The notes: generated by a model from the letters alone, not told the origin. A stretch of 63,685 nt of DNA from an uncultured Blautia sp. (GCA_900539145.1 UQAX01000011.1:1-63685), one strand, 5' to 3'. Positions 15,569-25,204 are shown, counted from the stretch's first letter. Program-made: numbers and translations.

Positions 15569-16929
15569 TTCTCTTCTCCTTTTTCTTCGTCCGGTAATTT
15601 TTCAACCCGAACTTTTTGTATGGTATTATTTTCCACTGCAAGAATGGTAAATAAATATCCTTTTGCTTTTATTTCTTTATCCTCTGCCATATTAGGTACA
15701 TGACCTAATAAAGAGGTAAGATAACCGTTTAAGGTATCAAATTCTTCTTCATCAAAATCAGAATTTAATACATCGTCTACTTGCTCCAGAGGGGTAAGCC
15801 CATTCATAACCAAGGACTGGTCGTTTTGAAGCTGGATAAAGTTTTCGTCTTCATCATACTCATCTAAAATGTTGCCTACGATTTCCTCTAAAATGTCTTC
15901 CATTGTTACAATTCCCGATGTCTGTCCGTATTCATCTACCACGACTACCAGATGAATTTTCTTTGCCTGCATACGCTTAAACAAATCATTGATACTTCTG
16001 GTTTCCGGAACATACACGGCTTCCCTGATTAAATTTGGAATAGAACCAATGGGAAGATTTTCACACTCAGGGAATGTGATCTGCCTCATAACATCTTTCA
16101 AATGCAAAATACCGATAATATTATCAATATCTTCCCTGTATACCGGATAGCGGGAATTGCTGTTGTCCAGCATATAGGACAAAGCATCCTTTAATAAGGT
16201 GTTTTCTTCTATGGCATGAAGATTTTTGCGGTGCGTCATAATATCCTGCGCTTCTGTCTCAGAAAACTCCATAATATTCTGAATCATCTCTGCTTCATTT
16301 TCTTCGATAACACCTTGCTCATGCGCATCGTCCACCATAGAAATAATCTCTTCTTCTGTCACATCATCTTCCTGTTTATGAGGATCTACACCAAATAACC
16401 TCACAATTACATTGGAAAGCTTCATAATCAGAAAAGTAATCGGCTTAAAAACAGTTACGAAAAATCGAACCATACCTGCTGTGCGATACACCCATTTATC
16501 AGGATTATGATTAAATACTTTTTTAGCTGAAATCACACCAAAAGACATCAACGTAATCAAAAAGAACACCAACACCAATACAACAGAAATTCCTGCTCCT
16601 ATATAAGGCAGCATTTCTATACCGGCTGCTTTAAAAAGTCCTTCTATCCATGTATAAACATAAGGTGTTATAGAATGAATTCCAATATAACCAATTAAAA
16701 TACTTAAAAGTGTTGCCGTTGTTAAAATTGTGTTAATAATTGCAGCAGGGTTTGCCATAATCTCTAAAATCCATTGAGATTTTCTGTCATTTTGTTCACT
16801 GGCTTTTTTCTCCACATCTGCTTCGCTTACCTTTTGAATGGCAGCTCCAAAACCATACAAACTACCATTTACCAGAATAAATGCGACAAATACTATCAGA
16901 GCCCCTATAAGGCTACTCCCATCATCCAT
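15538..16929 (-). CDS. CNNM/CBS-pair membrane protein (hemolysin C/CorC family)
   Basis: A 463-residue protein. The membrane part (residues 1-200) has a DUF21/CNNM-type hydrophobic domain with about four helices. Then comes a cytoplasmic CBS pair (about 215-335: EAQDIMTHRKNLHAI, then SRYPVYREDIDNIIGILHLKDV, then VVVVDEYGQTSGIVTMEDILEEIVGNILDEYD) and a C-terminal CorC/HlyC domain (350-445). Relatives handle Mg2+ or other divalent cations, and true haemolysin activity is doubtful for the family. The last residues are encoded in DNA shared with the start of yebC. Confidence 0.9.
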   Translation of the reverse strand: MDDGSSLIGALIVFVAFILVNGSLYGFGAAIQKVSEADVEKKASEQNDRKSQWILEIMANPAAIINTILTTATLLSILIGYIGIHSITPYVYTWIEGLFKAAGIEMLPYIGAGISVVLVLVFFLITLMSFGVISAKKVFNHNPDKWVYRTAGMVRFFVTVFKPITFLIMKLSNVIVRLFGVDPHKQEDDVTEEEIISMVDDAHEQGVIEENEAEMIQNIMEFSETEAQDIMTHRKNLHAIEENTLLKDALSYMLDNSNSRYPVYREDIDNIIGILHLKDVMRQITFPECENLPIGSIPNLIREAVYVPETRSINDLFKRMQAKKIHLVVVVDEYGQTSGIVTMEDILEEIVGNILDEYDEDENFIQLQNDQSLVMNGLTPLEQVDDVLNSDFDEEEFDTLNGYLTSLLGHVPNMAEDKEIKAKGYLFTILAVENNTIQKVRVEKLPDEEKGEEKCQDIQNSQT

Positions 16930-17034
16930 AAATTATTTTATTTCCTTCCTTCTTCTTACGTTTTTCAATGTGAAAAAACACATCATGAATAAAATACCAT
17001 TTTCCATATCTTTCGTCAAGATTTCCGCAGAAAA

Positions 17035-17391
17035 CTATGTAGGAAGTTCCAGACTGACACACAGTGCATGGTTGACTTTCTTCAATATCTCTGCATCCAA
17101 ATGGCAGACTTTATCCTTCAGCCTTCGTTTATCAATGGTTCTTAACTGTTCCAGCAGAATTACCGAGTCCTTTACAATAGCATAAGACTGTGCATCAATT
17201 TCAATATGCGTAGGAAGCTTTGCCTTGTTCATTCTGGAAGTAATTGCCGCACAGATGACCGTTGGACTGTGTTTGTTTCCAATATCATTTTGTATAATCA
17301 GAACCGGTCTGATACCGCCCTGCTCACTGCCGACCACCGGCCGCAGGTCTGCATAAAAAATATCTCCGCGTTTGATAACCACACATTTCAC
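17035..17391 (-). CDS. MazF/PemK-family mRNA interferase (EndoA/NdoA-like)
   Basis: A 118-residue toxin-fold protein. The opening IKRGDIFYADLRPVVGSEQGGIRPVLIIQND is the core of MazF/NdoA (active-site Arg in the GGIRPV loop), and SRMNKAKLPTHIEI plus DSVILLEQLRTIDK complete the fold. These enzymes cut single-stranded mRNA at short motifs. As in Bacillus it follows alr, but no antitoxin frame lies in the 72 bp between alr and this gene, whereas ndoAI sits there in Bacillus. The antitoxin may be encoded elsewhere or be absent. Confidence 0.88.
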   Translation of the reverse strand: MKCVVIKRGDIFYADLRPVVGSEQGGIRPVLIIQNDIGNKHSPTVICAAITSRMNKAKLPTHIEIDAQSYAIVKDSVILLEQLRTIDKRRLKDKVCHLDAEILKKVNHALCVSLELPT

Positions 17392-17463
17392 ACTCCGATT
17401 TTATGTTTTTTATGATTTTACCCATTTTTTTCGTGTGTATTCATGTATTATCCGCAGTCTTTT

Positions 17464-18612
17464 TTATTCTTTTACTTGTCCGTTTTTATAATATACTCTT
17501 GGAACTCTTTTACTGATACAGCAGGCGAACTCATAATTAAATCTGCCTGACAGCTCGCCTAATTCTTCCATGGTAATGCAGTCTGTACCGTCTTTTCCAA
17601 GAAGGGTTACTTCATCTAATTCCTCTGCTTCCGGAATTTCCGTTACATCTACCATAAATTGGTCCATACATACTTTTCCGAGGATTTTTGCTCTTTTTCC
17701 ACGAATTAAGACACTGCCTTTATTGGAAAGACCTCTGGAATAACCGTCTGCATAGCCCACGGGTATGGTGGCAACTCTGGTTACTTTTTCAGTTGTGAAG
17801 GTTCCGCCGTAGCTGATTTCCACTCCCGGTTCCACTTCTTTTATGTATGCAATATGGCTTTTCAATTCCATTGCCGGTTTCAGAAGAATTTTATCTTTTT
17901 CCACTTCATTGGAAGGATACATGCCGTAGAGAATAATTCCTGCACGCACTGCATCGAAATAGGCATCCTGCATCCGAATAATGGCTGCGCTGTTAGAGCA
18001 ATGCTTTACAGGTATAGAAATTCCCTGTCTCTTTAAAGCGTTTAAAAATTCCTGATATTTTTCCAGCTGTTGATACGCCGGTGCAGTATCTGCCTCGTCT
18101 GCTCTGGCAAAATGAGTAAAAATCCCCTCTAATTCAATGTTGGGAAGCTTTGAAATTTCCACGATTTCCGGTATTGCGTCTTCTATGTGGCGATAGCCGA
18201 TACGTGTCATGCCTGTATCTAATTTTATATGTATTTTTAAAGTTTTATTGGCTTTTACGGCTGCTTTTGAAAGCTGTTCTGCCATAGAAAGCTTAAATAC
18301 CGTAGGTTGAAAATCTTCTTTTACAATTCGGTCATAATCTTCTTCGTAGGTATAGCCTAAAATTAAAATCGGCTTTTTTATTCCGGCTTTTCGAAGCTCT
18401 CTGCCTTCCTCCACAGTGGCAACCGCAATTCCCCATATATAAGAATAAGCTTCAATCTCCTTTGCGATGGGAACTGCTCCATGTCCATAACCGTCTGCCT
18501 TTAACACGGCGATAATCTGTGTGTTTTTTCCCATATAATCATACATGTTTTTCAGGTTATAATCGATTGCATCCAGATTAATGTGCGCCTGAATTCTGCT
18601 TTGTATTCTCAT
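17464..18612 (-). CDS. alr: Alanine racemase
   Basis: A 382-residue PLP-dependent fold-III enzyme that makes D-alanine for peptidoglycan. The cofactor lysine is in IIAVLKADGYGHGAV near the N-terminus. The second catalytic residue, a Tyr from the C-terminal beta domain, is in EISYGGTFTTE, and GKVCMDQFMVDVT is a further family signature. The length is normal. It lies 21 bp downstream of nnrED and 72 bp upstream of the mazF-like gene, the order seen in many Firmicutes. Confidence 0.95.
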   Translation of the reverse strand: MRIQSRIQAHINLDAIDYNLKNMYDYMGKNTQIIAVLKADGYGHGAVPIAKEIEAYSYIWGIAVATVEEGRELRKAGIKKPILILGYTYEEDYDRIVKEDFQPTVFKLSMAEQLSKAAVKANKTLKIHIKLDTGMTRIGYRHIEDAIPEIVEISKLPNIELEGIFTHFARADEADTAPAYQQLEKYQEFLNALKRQGISIPVKHCSNSAAIIRMQDAYFDAVRAGIILYGMYPSNEVEKDKILLKPAMELKSHIAYIKEVEPGVEISYGGTFTTEKVTRVATIPVGYADGYSRGLSNKGSVLIRGKRAKILGKVCMDQFMVDVTEIPEAEELDEVTLLGKDGTDCITMEELGELSGRFNYEFACCISKRVPRVYYKNGQVKE

Positions 18613-18633
18613 GCCTTTCTCATCTCTCCCTTT

Positions 18634-20118
18634 TTAAACTTCATCCAGAATTTGCCCTGCTGCGTCTATTAAATCTCCTGCCAGCATAGCTGCACGGCCT
18701 TTTCTTTTTGCTGCCAAATCTCCGGCAGCTCCGTGAAGATAAACACCCAGACAGGCTGCCTTTAACCCATCTTTTCCCTGAGCCAAAAGACTTAAAATCA
18801 TACCTGTCAGAACATCGCCGCTGCCTGCGCTTGCCATACCGTCATTTCCGGATAAATTCAAGTAAATGTTTTTGTCTCCATTACTGATAACTGTTCTGGC
18901 ATCCTTACATACTAACACAACAGAAAGGGTTTTTGCAATTTCCTGTGTGATTTTTATGGGATTTTCTTTCCATTTTTTTATAGAAATATCGGTAAGACGG
19001 GAAAATTCTCCTAAATGTGGTGTTAAAATCACTTCATTTGGATAGTTTTTTAACTGTTCTGTGCGTCCTTTTAACATTCCAATGGCGTCTGCATCAATAA
19101 CAAGGGGTTTTGTTCCGTGGGAAAGCACCGTATCCAGCAAACTTTCTGCTTGTTTGCCAAGACCAATACCCGGTCCAATTCCAATGACATCTGCCCATTG
19201 AAAGCCTTCTGACAGCTCTTTTGTAATGTTCTCATCATTCTGGTAACACAGAAGCATTGCTTCGGGAAAACAGGAAAAAAGAGCCTTATTTTCTTTATGC
19301 GTACAGATTTTTAGCATGCCTGCTCCTGTCCTCATGGCTGCCATTCCGCTTAAATAAGCTGCGCCGAAAATATCCTTGCTTCCTGCAATTAAAAGGATTT
19401 TCCCAAAACTGCCTTTATTTCCATCCCTTTTTCTTCGGATTTCTTTTAAGTCCTCTTTTGTGTAAGTGAAAATTTCGGGCTTTGGAAGTATTTCCGGTTT
19501 GGCATAAATACCGATATCGGCAATGACAACCTTTCCTGCATATTCTGCTCCTGGATAAAGAAAAAGCCCTGTTTTTCCATAAGCAAATGTGATGGTTAAG
19601 TCTGCTTTTACCGCACAGCCCAATATTTTTCCTGTTCTGCTGCAAATGCCGGAGGGAATGTCCACAGCAACGATTTTTCCTTGAAATTTATGTAATTCCA
19701 GTATAATTTCTTTTAAATTTCCCGTGATTTCTCTGGAAAGTCCTACACCGAAAACAGCATCTACAATAACAGTATATTCAGAAATATGAAAACTCTTGAC
19801 AAAGGAAATTCCATAATTTTTTCCAATATCTATCTGTTTTTGCATTTCTTTTGTAAATTTCTCCGGCTTTCCTAAAATACAGACATCTGTGCAATAACCT
19901 GCAAGATGAAGCAGTCGTGCCAGTACCACACCATCTGCCCCATTATTTCCGCTTCCGCATAAAATCAAAATTTTATTAAGAGAAAACCCCTCTTTTTTTA
20001 TTGCTTCAAAAACAGAAAGTCCGGCTCTTTCCATAAGCACGAAAGAGGGAATACCCATTTCTTCTATGGTGCATTTATCTAAAAGCTGCATCTGCTCACC
20101 TGTTACAATTCTCTCCAT
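18634..20118 (-). CDS. nnrED: Bifunctional NAD(P)HX epimerase/dehydratase
   Basis: A 494-residue fusion that repairs hydrated NAD(P)H. The N-terminal YjeF_N domain (1-215, with ILCGSGNNGADGVVLAR and IVDAVFGVGLSREI) epimerises R-NAD(P)HX to S. The C-terminal carbohydrate-kinase-like domain (220-494, with VILTPHLGEFSRL and GNDGMASAGSGDVLTGMI) dehydrates S-NAD(P)HX using ATP or ADP. Metabolite repair next to the NADH sensor Rex makes sense. Intergenic distance to rex is 64 bp. Confidence 0.93.
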   Translation of the reverse strand: MERIVTGEQMQLLDKCTIEEMGIPSFVLMERAGLSVFEAIKKEGFSLNKILILCGSGNNGADGVVLARLLHLAGYCTDVCILGKPEKFTKEMQKQIDIGKNYGISFVKSFHISEYTVIVDAVFGVGLSREITGNLKEIILELHKFQGKIVAVDIPSGICSRTGKILGCAVKADLTITFAYGKTGLFLYPGAEYAGKVVIADIGIYAKPEILPKPEIFTYTKEDLKEIRRKRDGNKGSFGKILLIAGSKDIFGAAYLSGMAAMRTGAGMLKICTHKENKALFSCFPEAMLLCYQNDENITKELSEGFQWADVIGIGPGIGLGKQAESLLDTVLSHGTKPLVIDADAIGMLKGRTEQLKNYPNEVILTPHLGEFSRLTDISIKKWKENPIKITQEIAKTLSVVLVCKDARTVISNGDKNIYLNLSGNDGMASAGSGDVLTGMILSLLAQGKDGLKAACLGVYLHGAAGDLAAKRKGRAAMLAGDLIDAAGQILDEV

Positions 20119-20182
20119 GTCATCCTCCTAACGATAACGGAAAAAAGCTGCTGTAAAATTTCTTTCACAACAGCCTTCCCCC

Positions 20183-20827
20183 TTATTTTTCTTCTTTCTG
20201 CTCCGCAACAGTCAAATTGTAAGATAAACGCATCAGACTTTCGGAAAGATGAACGTTTTCTACAATCACATCTTTTGGAACGTTCAAGTCCAAATGGGCA
20301 AAGTTCCAAATGGCTTTAATTCCATTTTGTACCAGAAGCTCTGCGATTTCTGCGGCGCTGCTTTTGGGCACGGTCAGCGCTGCAATTTGTACGTCTTCTT
20401 TTTGAAGAAACTCCGGCAGCTCGCTCATCATACGAATTCCATTTCCTCTAATGGAAATTCCTTTTAAAACCGGATTGATATCGAAAACGCCTACAATTTT
20501 AAATCCTCTTTTTTCAAATTTTACATAATTGGCAAGAGCCTGTCCCAGATTTCCCGCTCCTATAATAATCATGTGATGGGTTTTATCCAACCCCAGAATT
20601 TTTCCGATTTCCTCGTACAGATATGGCACATTGTATCCGTATCCCTGCTGCCCAAAACCTCCGAAATTATTTAAGTCCTGACGGATTTGTGAAGCTGTTA
20701 CACGCATCTTTGCACTTAACTCATTGGATGAAATCCTTTCTATTCCCTCCTCCATGAGTTCACCTAAATATCTGTAATATCGAGGCAATCGTTTAATTAC
20801 TGCTTTTGAAATGCTTTTTTCCTCCAC
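20183..20827 (-). CDS. rex: Redox-sensing transcriptional repressor Rex
   Basis: A 214-residue repressor that senses the NADH/NAD+ ratio. Residues 1-80 form the winged helix (AVIKRLPRYYRYLGELMEEG, then SSNELSAKMRVTASQIRQDLNNFGGFGQQGYGY). Residues 85-214 form the NADH-binding Rossmann domain (MIIIGAGNLGQALANY). I place the start at the GTG at 20827 because GGAGGG lies seven bases upstream and the family begins at this point. An upstream in-frame start at 20857 would add ten residues that do not look like Rex. Confidence 0.95.
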   Translation of the reverse strand: MEEKSISKAVIKRLPRYYRYLGELMEEGIERISSNELSAKMRVTASQIRQDLNNFGGFGQQGYGYNVPYLYEEIGKILGLDKTHHMIIIGAGNLGQALANYVKFEKRGFKIVGVFDINPVLKGISIRGNGIRMMSELPEFLQKEDVQIAALTVPKSSAAEIAELLVQNGIKAIWNFAHLDLNVPKDVIVENVHLSESLMRLSYNLTVAEQKEEK

Positions 20828-20879
20828 GGCGAACCCTCCTGTATTCAAAATACACATTTCTTAAAATTATTATATAAAA

Positions 20880-20897
20880 TTGTTAAATTAAAGTCAA
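20880..20897. promoter_or_regulatory. Possible Rex half-site upstream of rex
   Basis: TTGTTAAATTAAAGTCAA keeps the left half (TTGTTAA) and the spacing of the Rex operator consensus (TTGTTAA, four bases, TTAACAA), but the right half matches poorly. Its position, about 50 bp upstream of the rex start and just ahead of the divergent abc-f promoter, would fit autoregulation. This is weak evidence. Confidence 0.25.
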
Positions 20898-20915
20898 TCA
20901 TAATTCATTTATCTG

Positions 20916-20943
20916 TTGTCAAATATATTTTTTCCGCTATAAT
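20916..20943 (+). promoter_or_regulatory. Sigma-A promoter of the ABC-F gene
   Basis: TTGTCA (20916-20921) and TATAAT (20938-20943) are 16 bp apart, and the ATG follows 37 bp downstream of the -10 box, with AAAGGAGAT as ribosome binding site. Confidence 0.65.
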
Positions 20944-20979
20944 AAATGAAGATACTATATTTACAAAGGAGATATTTAC

Positions 20980-22890
20980 ATGATATTAGCGTGTCAAAAT
21001 ATAGAAAAATCTTTTGATGGCGTCACCATTTTACAGGATGCCAGTTTCCATATAGAAGAAAGAGAAAAAGCAGCCCTTGTGGGCATTAACGGCGCAGGAA
21101 AATCTACGCTTTTTCGTATTATTGTGGGCGAGCTTTCCCCTGATAATGGACAGGTTATTTTGGCAAAAGGAAAGACCTTAGGCTATCTGGCGCAGCATCA
21201 GGAAATGGAAAATGAGCTTACCATTTATGACTGTTTGTTGCAGGTAAAACAGCATATTCTGGATATGGAAATCCGCATGAGGGAAATGGAAGCTGAAATG
21301 AAGCATGCCACCGGAGAAGCCTTAACAAAGCTTATGGACAGCTACTCCCGTCTTACACATGAATTTGAAATGGAAAACGGATATGCCTACAAAAGTGAGC
21401 TGACAGGTGTTTTAAAAGGACTGGGCTTTCAGGAAGAAGATTTTCAGAAACAGGTTTCCACTCTTTCCGGAGGACAAAAAACGAGGGTAGCTCTTGGCCG
21501 TCTGCTTCTTTCCAAACCGGATATTATTTTATTGGATGAGCCTACCAACCATTTGGATATGGACTCCATTGCATGGCTGGAAACTTATCTTTTGAATTAT
21601 CCGGGAGCTGTTTTTATTGTATCACATGACCGTTATTTTCTGGATAAGGTTGCTACGAAAATTGTAGAAATCGACAATGGAAAAGTATCCACTTTTACGG
21701 GAAATTACAGCGCTTACAGTGAAAAGAAAGCCCTTCTTCGTAAAGCAGCTTATCAGGCATATTTAAATCAGCAGCAGGAAATCAAACATCAGGAGGAGGT
21801 CATTGCAAAGCTGAAATCCTTTAACAGAGAGAAGTCCATCCGCAGAGCAGAAAGCAGAGAAAAAATGCTGGATAAAATGGAAGTTCTGGAAAAACCGGTG
21901 GAAATTGACAGTTCCATGAAGATTACGTTAAAGCCCAGAATTACCAGCGGAAACGATGTTTTAACCGTAGAAGGACTTGGAAAGTCCTTCCCTCCTCTCA
22001 CACTTTTTGAAGATTTGAACTTTTCTGTGAAAAGAGGAGAACGTGTTGCCATTATCGGAAATAATGGTACAGGGAAAACTACGATTTTAAAAATTTTAAA
22101 TGAAATTGTACCGCCGGATACCGGATGTTTTCATTTGGGAAGTAAAGTTCATATCGGTTATTACGATCAGGAACACCATGTTTTACACAATGAAAAGACT
22201 ATTTTTGAAGAAATTTCCGATGACTTTCCAAAGCTTACCAATACGGAAATCCGCAATCTGCTGGCTGCATTTTTGTTTACGGGAGACGATGTATTTAAGC
22301 CTATTCAGGCTTTAAGCGGGGGAGAAAAAGGACGTGTTTCTCTGGCAAAGCTTATGCTTTCAGAAGCTAATTTTTTAATTCTCGATGAGCCTACCAACCA
22401 TCTGGACATTACCTCAAAAGAAATTTTGGAAGAGGCTTTAAGCAATTATGAAGGAACGGTTTTATACGTCTCTCATGACCGTTATTTTATCAATAAAACC
22501 GCTACCAGAATTTTAGATTTAACCAATCAAAAGCTGGTAAATTACATTGGAAATTATGATTATTATTTAGAGAAAAAAGAAGAATTAACCCAGATTTATG
22601 CGCCGGATATTCAGGAGGAGGCAGTTGAAACAAAGACTTCTGCGGTGAAATTAGACTGGAAACAACAAAAAGAAGAACAGGCACGTCTTCGCAAAAAAGA
22701 AAATGATTTAAAGAAGACAGAAGCCTTGATTGAGGAATTGGAAACAAGAGACAGTAAAATTGATGAGGAAATGGCAAAACCGGAGGTTGCTACCAATGTA
22801 GCGGAATGTGTTCGCCTTTCGAAAGAAAAAGCCGAAATTGCCCAAAAGCTGGAAGAGCTTTATGAAAAGTGGGAAGAATTAGCAGAATAA
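20980..22890 (+). CDS. ABC-F family ATPase (ribosome-associated)
   Basis: A 636-residue soluble protein with two ABC domains and no membrane segment. Domain 1 has Walker A GINGAGKST, signature LSGGQKTR and Walker B IILLDEPTNHLDMDS. Domain 2 has GNNGTGKTT, LSGGEKGR and LILDEPTNHLDITS. Between them is a charged linker (about 235-320) that in ABC-F proteins reaches into the ribosomal E site. The C-terminus (550-636) is a charged coiled coil. ABC-F proteins free stalled ribosomes, and some protect against antibiotics; housekeeping types (YdiF/YfmR-like) are equally likely here. Confidence 0.92.
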   Translation: MILACQNIEKSFDGVTILQDASFHIEEREKAALVGINGAGKSTLFRIIVGELSPDNGQVILAKGKTLGYLAQHQEMENELTIYDCLLQVKQHILDMEIRMREMEAEMKHATGEALTKLMDSYSRLTHEFEMENGYAYKSELTGVLKGLGFQEEDFQKQVSTLSGGQKTRVALGRLLLSKPDIILLDEPTNHLDMDSIAWLETYLLNYPGAVFIVSHDRYFLDKVATKIVEIDNGKVSTFTGNYSAYSEKKALLRKAAYQAYLNQQQEIKHQEEVIAKLKSFNREKSIRRAESREKMLDKMEVLEKPVEIDSSMKITLKPRITSGNDVLTVEGLGKSFPPLTLFEDLNFSVKRGERVAIIGNNGTGKTTILKILNEIVPPDTGCFHLGSKVHIGYYDQEHHVLHNEKTIFEEISDDFPKLTNTEIRNLLAAFLFTGDDVFKPIQALSGGEKGRVSLAKLMLSEANFLILDEPTNHLDITSKEILEEALSNYEGTVLYVSHDRYFINKTATRILDLTNQKLVNYIGNYDYYLEKKEELTQIYAPDIQEEAVETKTSAVKLDWKQQKEEQARLRKKENDLKKTEALIEELETRDSKIDEEMAKPEVATNVAECVRLSKEKAEIAQKLEELYEKWEELAE

Positions 22891-22900
22891 TTTAACTAAC

Positions 22901-23000
22901 CTAGAGGATTTCTATATTTGGCACTCAGTTTGCACTCACTTTGAGTGTGTAATCTCAAAGCGTGCTGGAAAATTTCGCCAAAAATATAGAAATCTTCTAG
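22901..23000 (+). terminator. 100-bp foldback terminator between convergent genes
   Basis: The arms 22901-22922 and 22977-23000 pair over about 21 bp (CTAGA, then ATTTCTATATTT, then GGC), and the right arm is followed by ATTTTTGTTTT. The 54-nt inner part offers two competing small stems (CACTC with GAGTG, or CTTTGAG with CTCAAAG). It lies between the stops of abc-f (+) and icd (-) and should end abc-f transcription; the T-run on the other strand is weaker. Confidence 0.7.
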
Positions 23001-23035
23001 ATTTTTGTTTTAATATACTCTTTTCAATTTAAATG

Positions 23036-24241
23036 TTAAATAGCCTCTAATTCTTTTCTGATTTCTTTTATAAAATCGAAACTGTTTAATACAGTTACAG
23101 AGGTTTCGGAGGTAATTGCAGCCAAATCTTTTGTCATTTTTCCGGACTCGATGACTGTTAAAACAGCCTTCTCTAATTTATCTGCAAATTGTTCTAATTC
23201 TGCATTGCCGTCCAACTCTCCCCTTTTTCTTAAAGCGCCGCTCCATGCAAAAATAGTTGCTACCGGATTGGTAGAGGTCTGTTTTCCTTCCAGATATTGA
23301 TAATAATGGCGCTGTACTGTGCCGTGGGCAGCCTCATATTCAAAATATCCCTTGGGAGATACTAAGACAGAAGTCATCATGGCAAGTGAGCCAAAAGCGG
23401 AGGAAACCATGTCGCTCATTACATCTCCGTCATAATTTTTACATGCCCAGATAAAACCGCCTTCTGCTTTCATGATGCGGGCTACTGCATCGTCAATTAA
23501 GGTATAAAAATAGGTGAGATTTTCTTTTTCAAATTTCTCTTTGTATTCTTTTTCATAAATTTCCTGAAAAATATCTTTAAAAGTATGGTCATATTTTTTA
23601 GAAATGGTGTCTTTAGAAGAAAACCATAAATCTTCATGGCAATCCAGTGCATAAGAAAAACAGGATCTTGCAAAACTTTCAATGGAAGAAGTCAGATTAT
23701 GTATCCCCTGTACAATACCGGACTCCTGAAATTCCTGTATCAATTCTCTTGTTTCTTCTCCTTTTTCATTTGTATAGACCAGTTCTACCCGTCCCGCTCC
23801 CGGAATTTTCATTTCGGCATTTTTATATACATCGCCATAAGCATGTCTTGCTATGGTAATGGGTTTTTTCCAGCTTTTTACACAGGGCTCAATACCCTTT
23901 ACCAAAATAGGCGTGCGGAAAACCGTACCGTCTAAGCAGGAACGAATGGTGGCGTTAGGGCTTTTATACATTTCTTTTAAATGGTATTCTTCGACTCTGG
24001 CTGCATTTGGCGTAATGGTAGCGCATTTTACCCCTACTTTATATTTTTTGATTGCTTCAGCGGCAGCCAAAGTCACTTTGTCATTTGTTTCGTCTCGATA
24101 CTTTAATCCTAAATCATAATATTCTGTATTTAAGTCAAGAAAAGGAGAAAGCAGTTCCTCTTTTATCCACCCCCATAAAATTCTTGTCATTTCATCTCCG
24201 TCCATCTCTACTAAAGGTGTTGCCATTTGTATTTTTCCCAT
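23036..24241 (-). CDS. icd: NADP-dependent isocitrate dehydrogenase
   Basis: A 401-residue enzyme of the homodimeric (eukaryote-like) NADP-IDH group. It shows MATPLVEMDGDEMTRILW at the start, NATIRSCLDGTVFRTPI with the substrate-binding Ser and Arg residues, TLIDDAVARIMKAEGGFIWACKNYDGD with catalytic Lys/Asp, and GYFEYEAAHGTVQRHYY. It converts isocitrate to 2-oxoglutarate and CO2 with NADPH formation. No other citrate-cycle gene is adjacent, so it probably supplies glutamate precursors. Confidence 0.95.
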   Translation of the reverse strand: MGKIQMATPLVEMDGDEMTRILWGWIKEELLSPFLDLNTEYYDLGLKYRDETNDKVTLAAAEAIKKYKVGVKCATITPNAARVEEYHLKEMYKSPNATIRSCLDGTVFRTPILVKGIEPCVKSWKKPITIARHAYGDVYKNAEMKIPGAGRVELVYTNEKGEETRELIQEFQESGIVQGIHNLTSSIESFARSCFSYALDCHEDLWFSSKDTISKKYDHTFKDIFQEIYEKEYKEKFEKENLTYFYTLIDDAVARIMKAEGGFIWACKNYDGDVMSDMVSSAFGSLAMMTSVLVSPKGYFEYEAAHGTVQRHYYQYLEGKQTSTNPVATIFAWSGALRKRGELDGNAELEQFADKLEKAVLTVIESGKMTKDLAAITSETSVTVLNSFDFIKEIRKELEAI

Positions 24242-24331
24242 ATCTTCTACCTCTTGCTTTCTTAAATTATCACTGCGTTTTATTAAACTATTTTGTACAT
24301 TTTAATAGACAAAACAGATATTTGTCAAGAG

Positions 24332-25204
24332 TTATTGCAAAAATTTATGCAAATCAAACAATCCCCACCCTTGAAGATTATGCTCGTAGCCCAAGTCCTT
24401 GGCAGTTTTCCAAAGCTTTTTTTTCACTTCTAAATTCGTCATTTGAGGATATTTTTCCAATAAAAGGGCAATTCCTCCTGACACAATAGGGGTAGACATA
24501 GATGTGCCGCTTCTTGCAATATAAGGAAATAAGCTGTCGGAGTTGGTACAAGACATGATTTCGCTTCCGGGGGCTACAATATCCGGCTTACTGATACATT
24601 CTTTTGTAGGACCTCTTCCTGAAATTCCATGGTTTTTCATCAGCATATCCGAAGAACCTACGGTGATAATTTTTCTGCTGCTTCCGGGAGCTGTAATACT
24701 GCATCTTCCCGGTCCCATATTTCCGGCTGCCGCTACTACCACAAGTCCTGCATCCCAGACATCTTCCACTGCCCGAATTAAATCCTCATGTCCTTCTCGT
24801 CTGGTAGTACCAACAGAAATATTTACAATACGGATATTGTAGCAATCTTTATTTTCTAAAATCCATTGAAAAGCCCGCAATACCTTTTCTTTGCTGCCAT
24901 TTCCTTTTTTATCCAGCACCTTAATGGGAATAAGTCCGCATTTTGGCGCAATTCCCTGAATTTTGCCCTTTCCTGCCGCACCGCTTCCGCCGATAATTCC
25001 CAGTACATGAGTTCCATGACCATTGTCATCATAAGGCTTTGTACGCCTGTTTACAAAGTCCTGAAAGCTCCAAATTCGATTGTCGAAATCTATATGAGGA
25101 AATGCTCCTGTATCTAATACAGCAACACCTATTCCTTTTCCTGTCCAAAGTTCATTGCTTGTATTCTCGTGCCAATAACTGTCTGCTTTTTTCGTTTTGT
25201 CCAT
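24332..25204 (-). CDS. Subtilisin-like serine protease (S8), intracellular type
   Basis: A 290-residue protease domain with all three catalytic residues: Asp31 in VAVLDTGAF, His63 in NGHGTHVLG and Ser235 in SGTSMSTP; the oxyanion Asn is in AAAGNMGPG. It has no signal peptide and no propeptide of usual length, which fits the AprX-type intracellular subtilases. It is divergent from a second subtilase gene 104 bp away. The substrate is unknown; a role in sporulation or germination is possible given the neighbour. Confidence 0.88.
   Translation of the reverse strand: MDKTKKADSYWHENTSNELWTGKGIGVAVLDTGAFPHIDFDNRIWSFQDFVNRRTKPYDDNGHGTHVLGIIGGSGAAGKGKIQGIAPKCGLIPIKVLDKKGNGSKEKVLRAFQWILENKDCYNIRIVNISVGTTRREGHEDLIRAVEDVWDAGLVVVAAAGNMGPGRCSITAPGSSRKIITVGSSDMLMKNHGISGRGPTKECISKPDIVAPGSEIMSCTNSDSLFPYIARSGTSMSTPIVSGGIALLLEKYPQMTNLEVKKKLWKTAKDLGYEHNLQGWGLFDLHKFLQ

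Noticed and set aside
24052..24489. 145-codon plus-strand frame across the icd-subtilase gap
   Set aside because: Most of it is antisense to icd and the subtilase gene; codon use and composition do not look coding.
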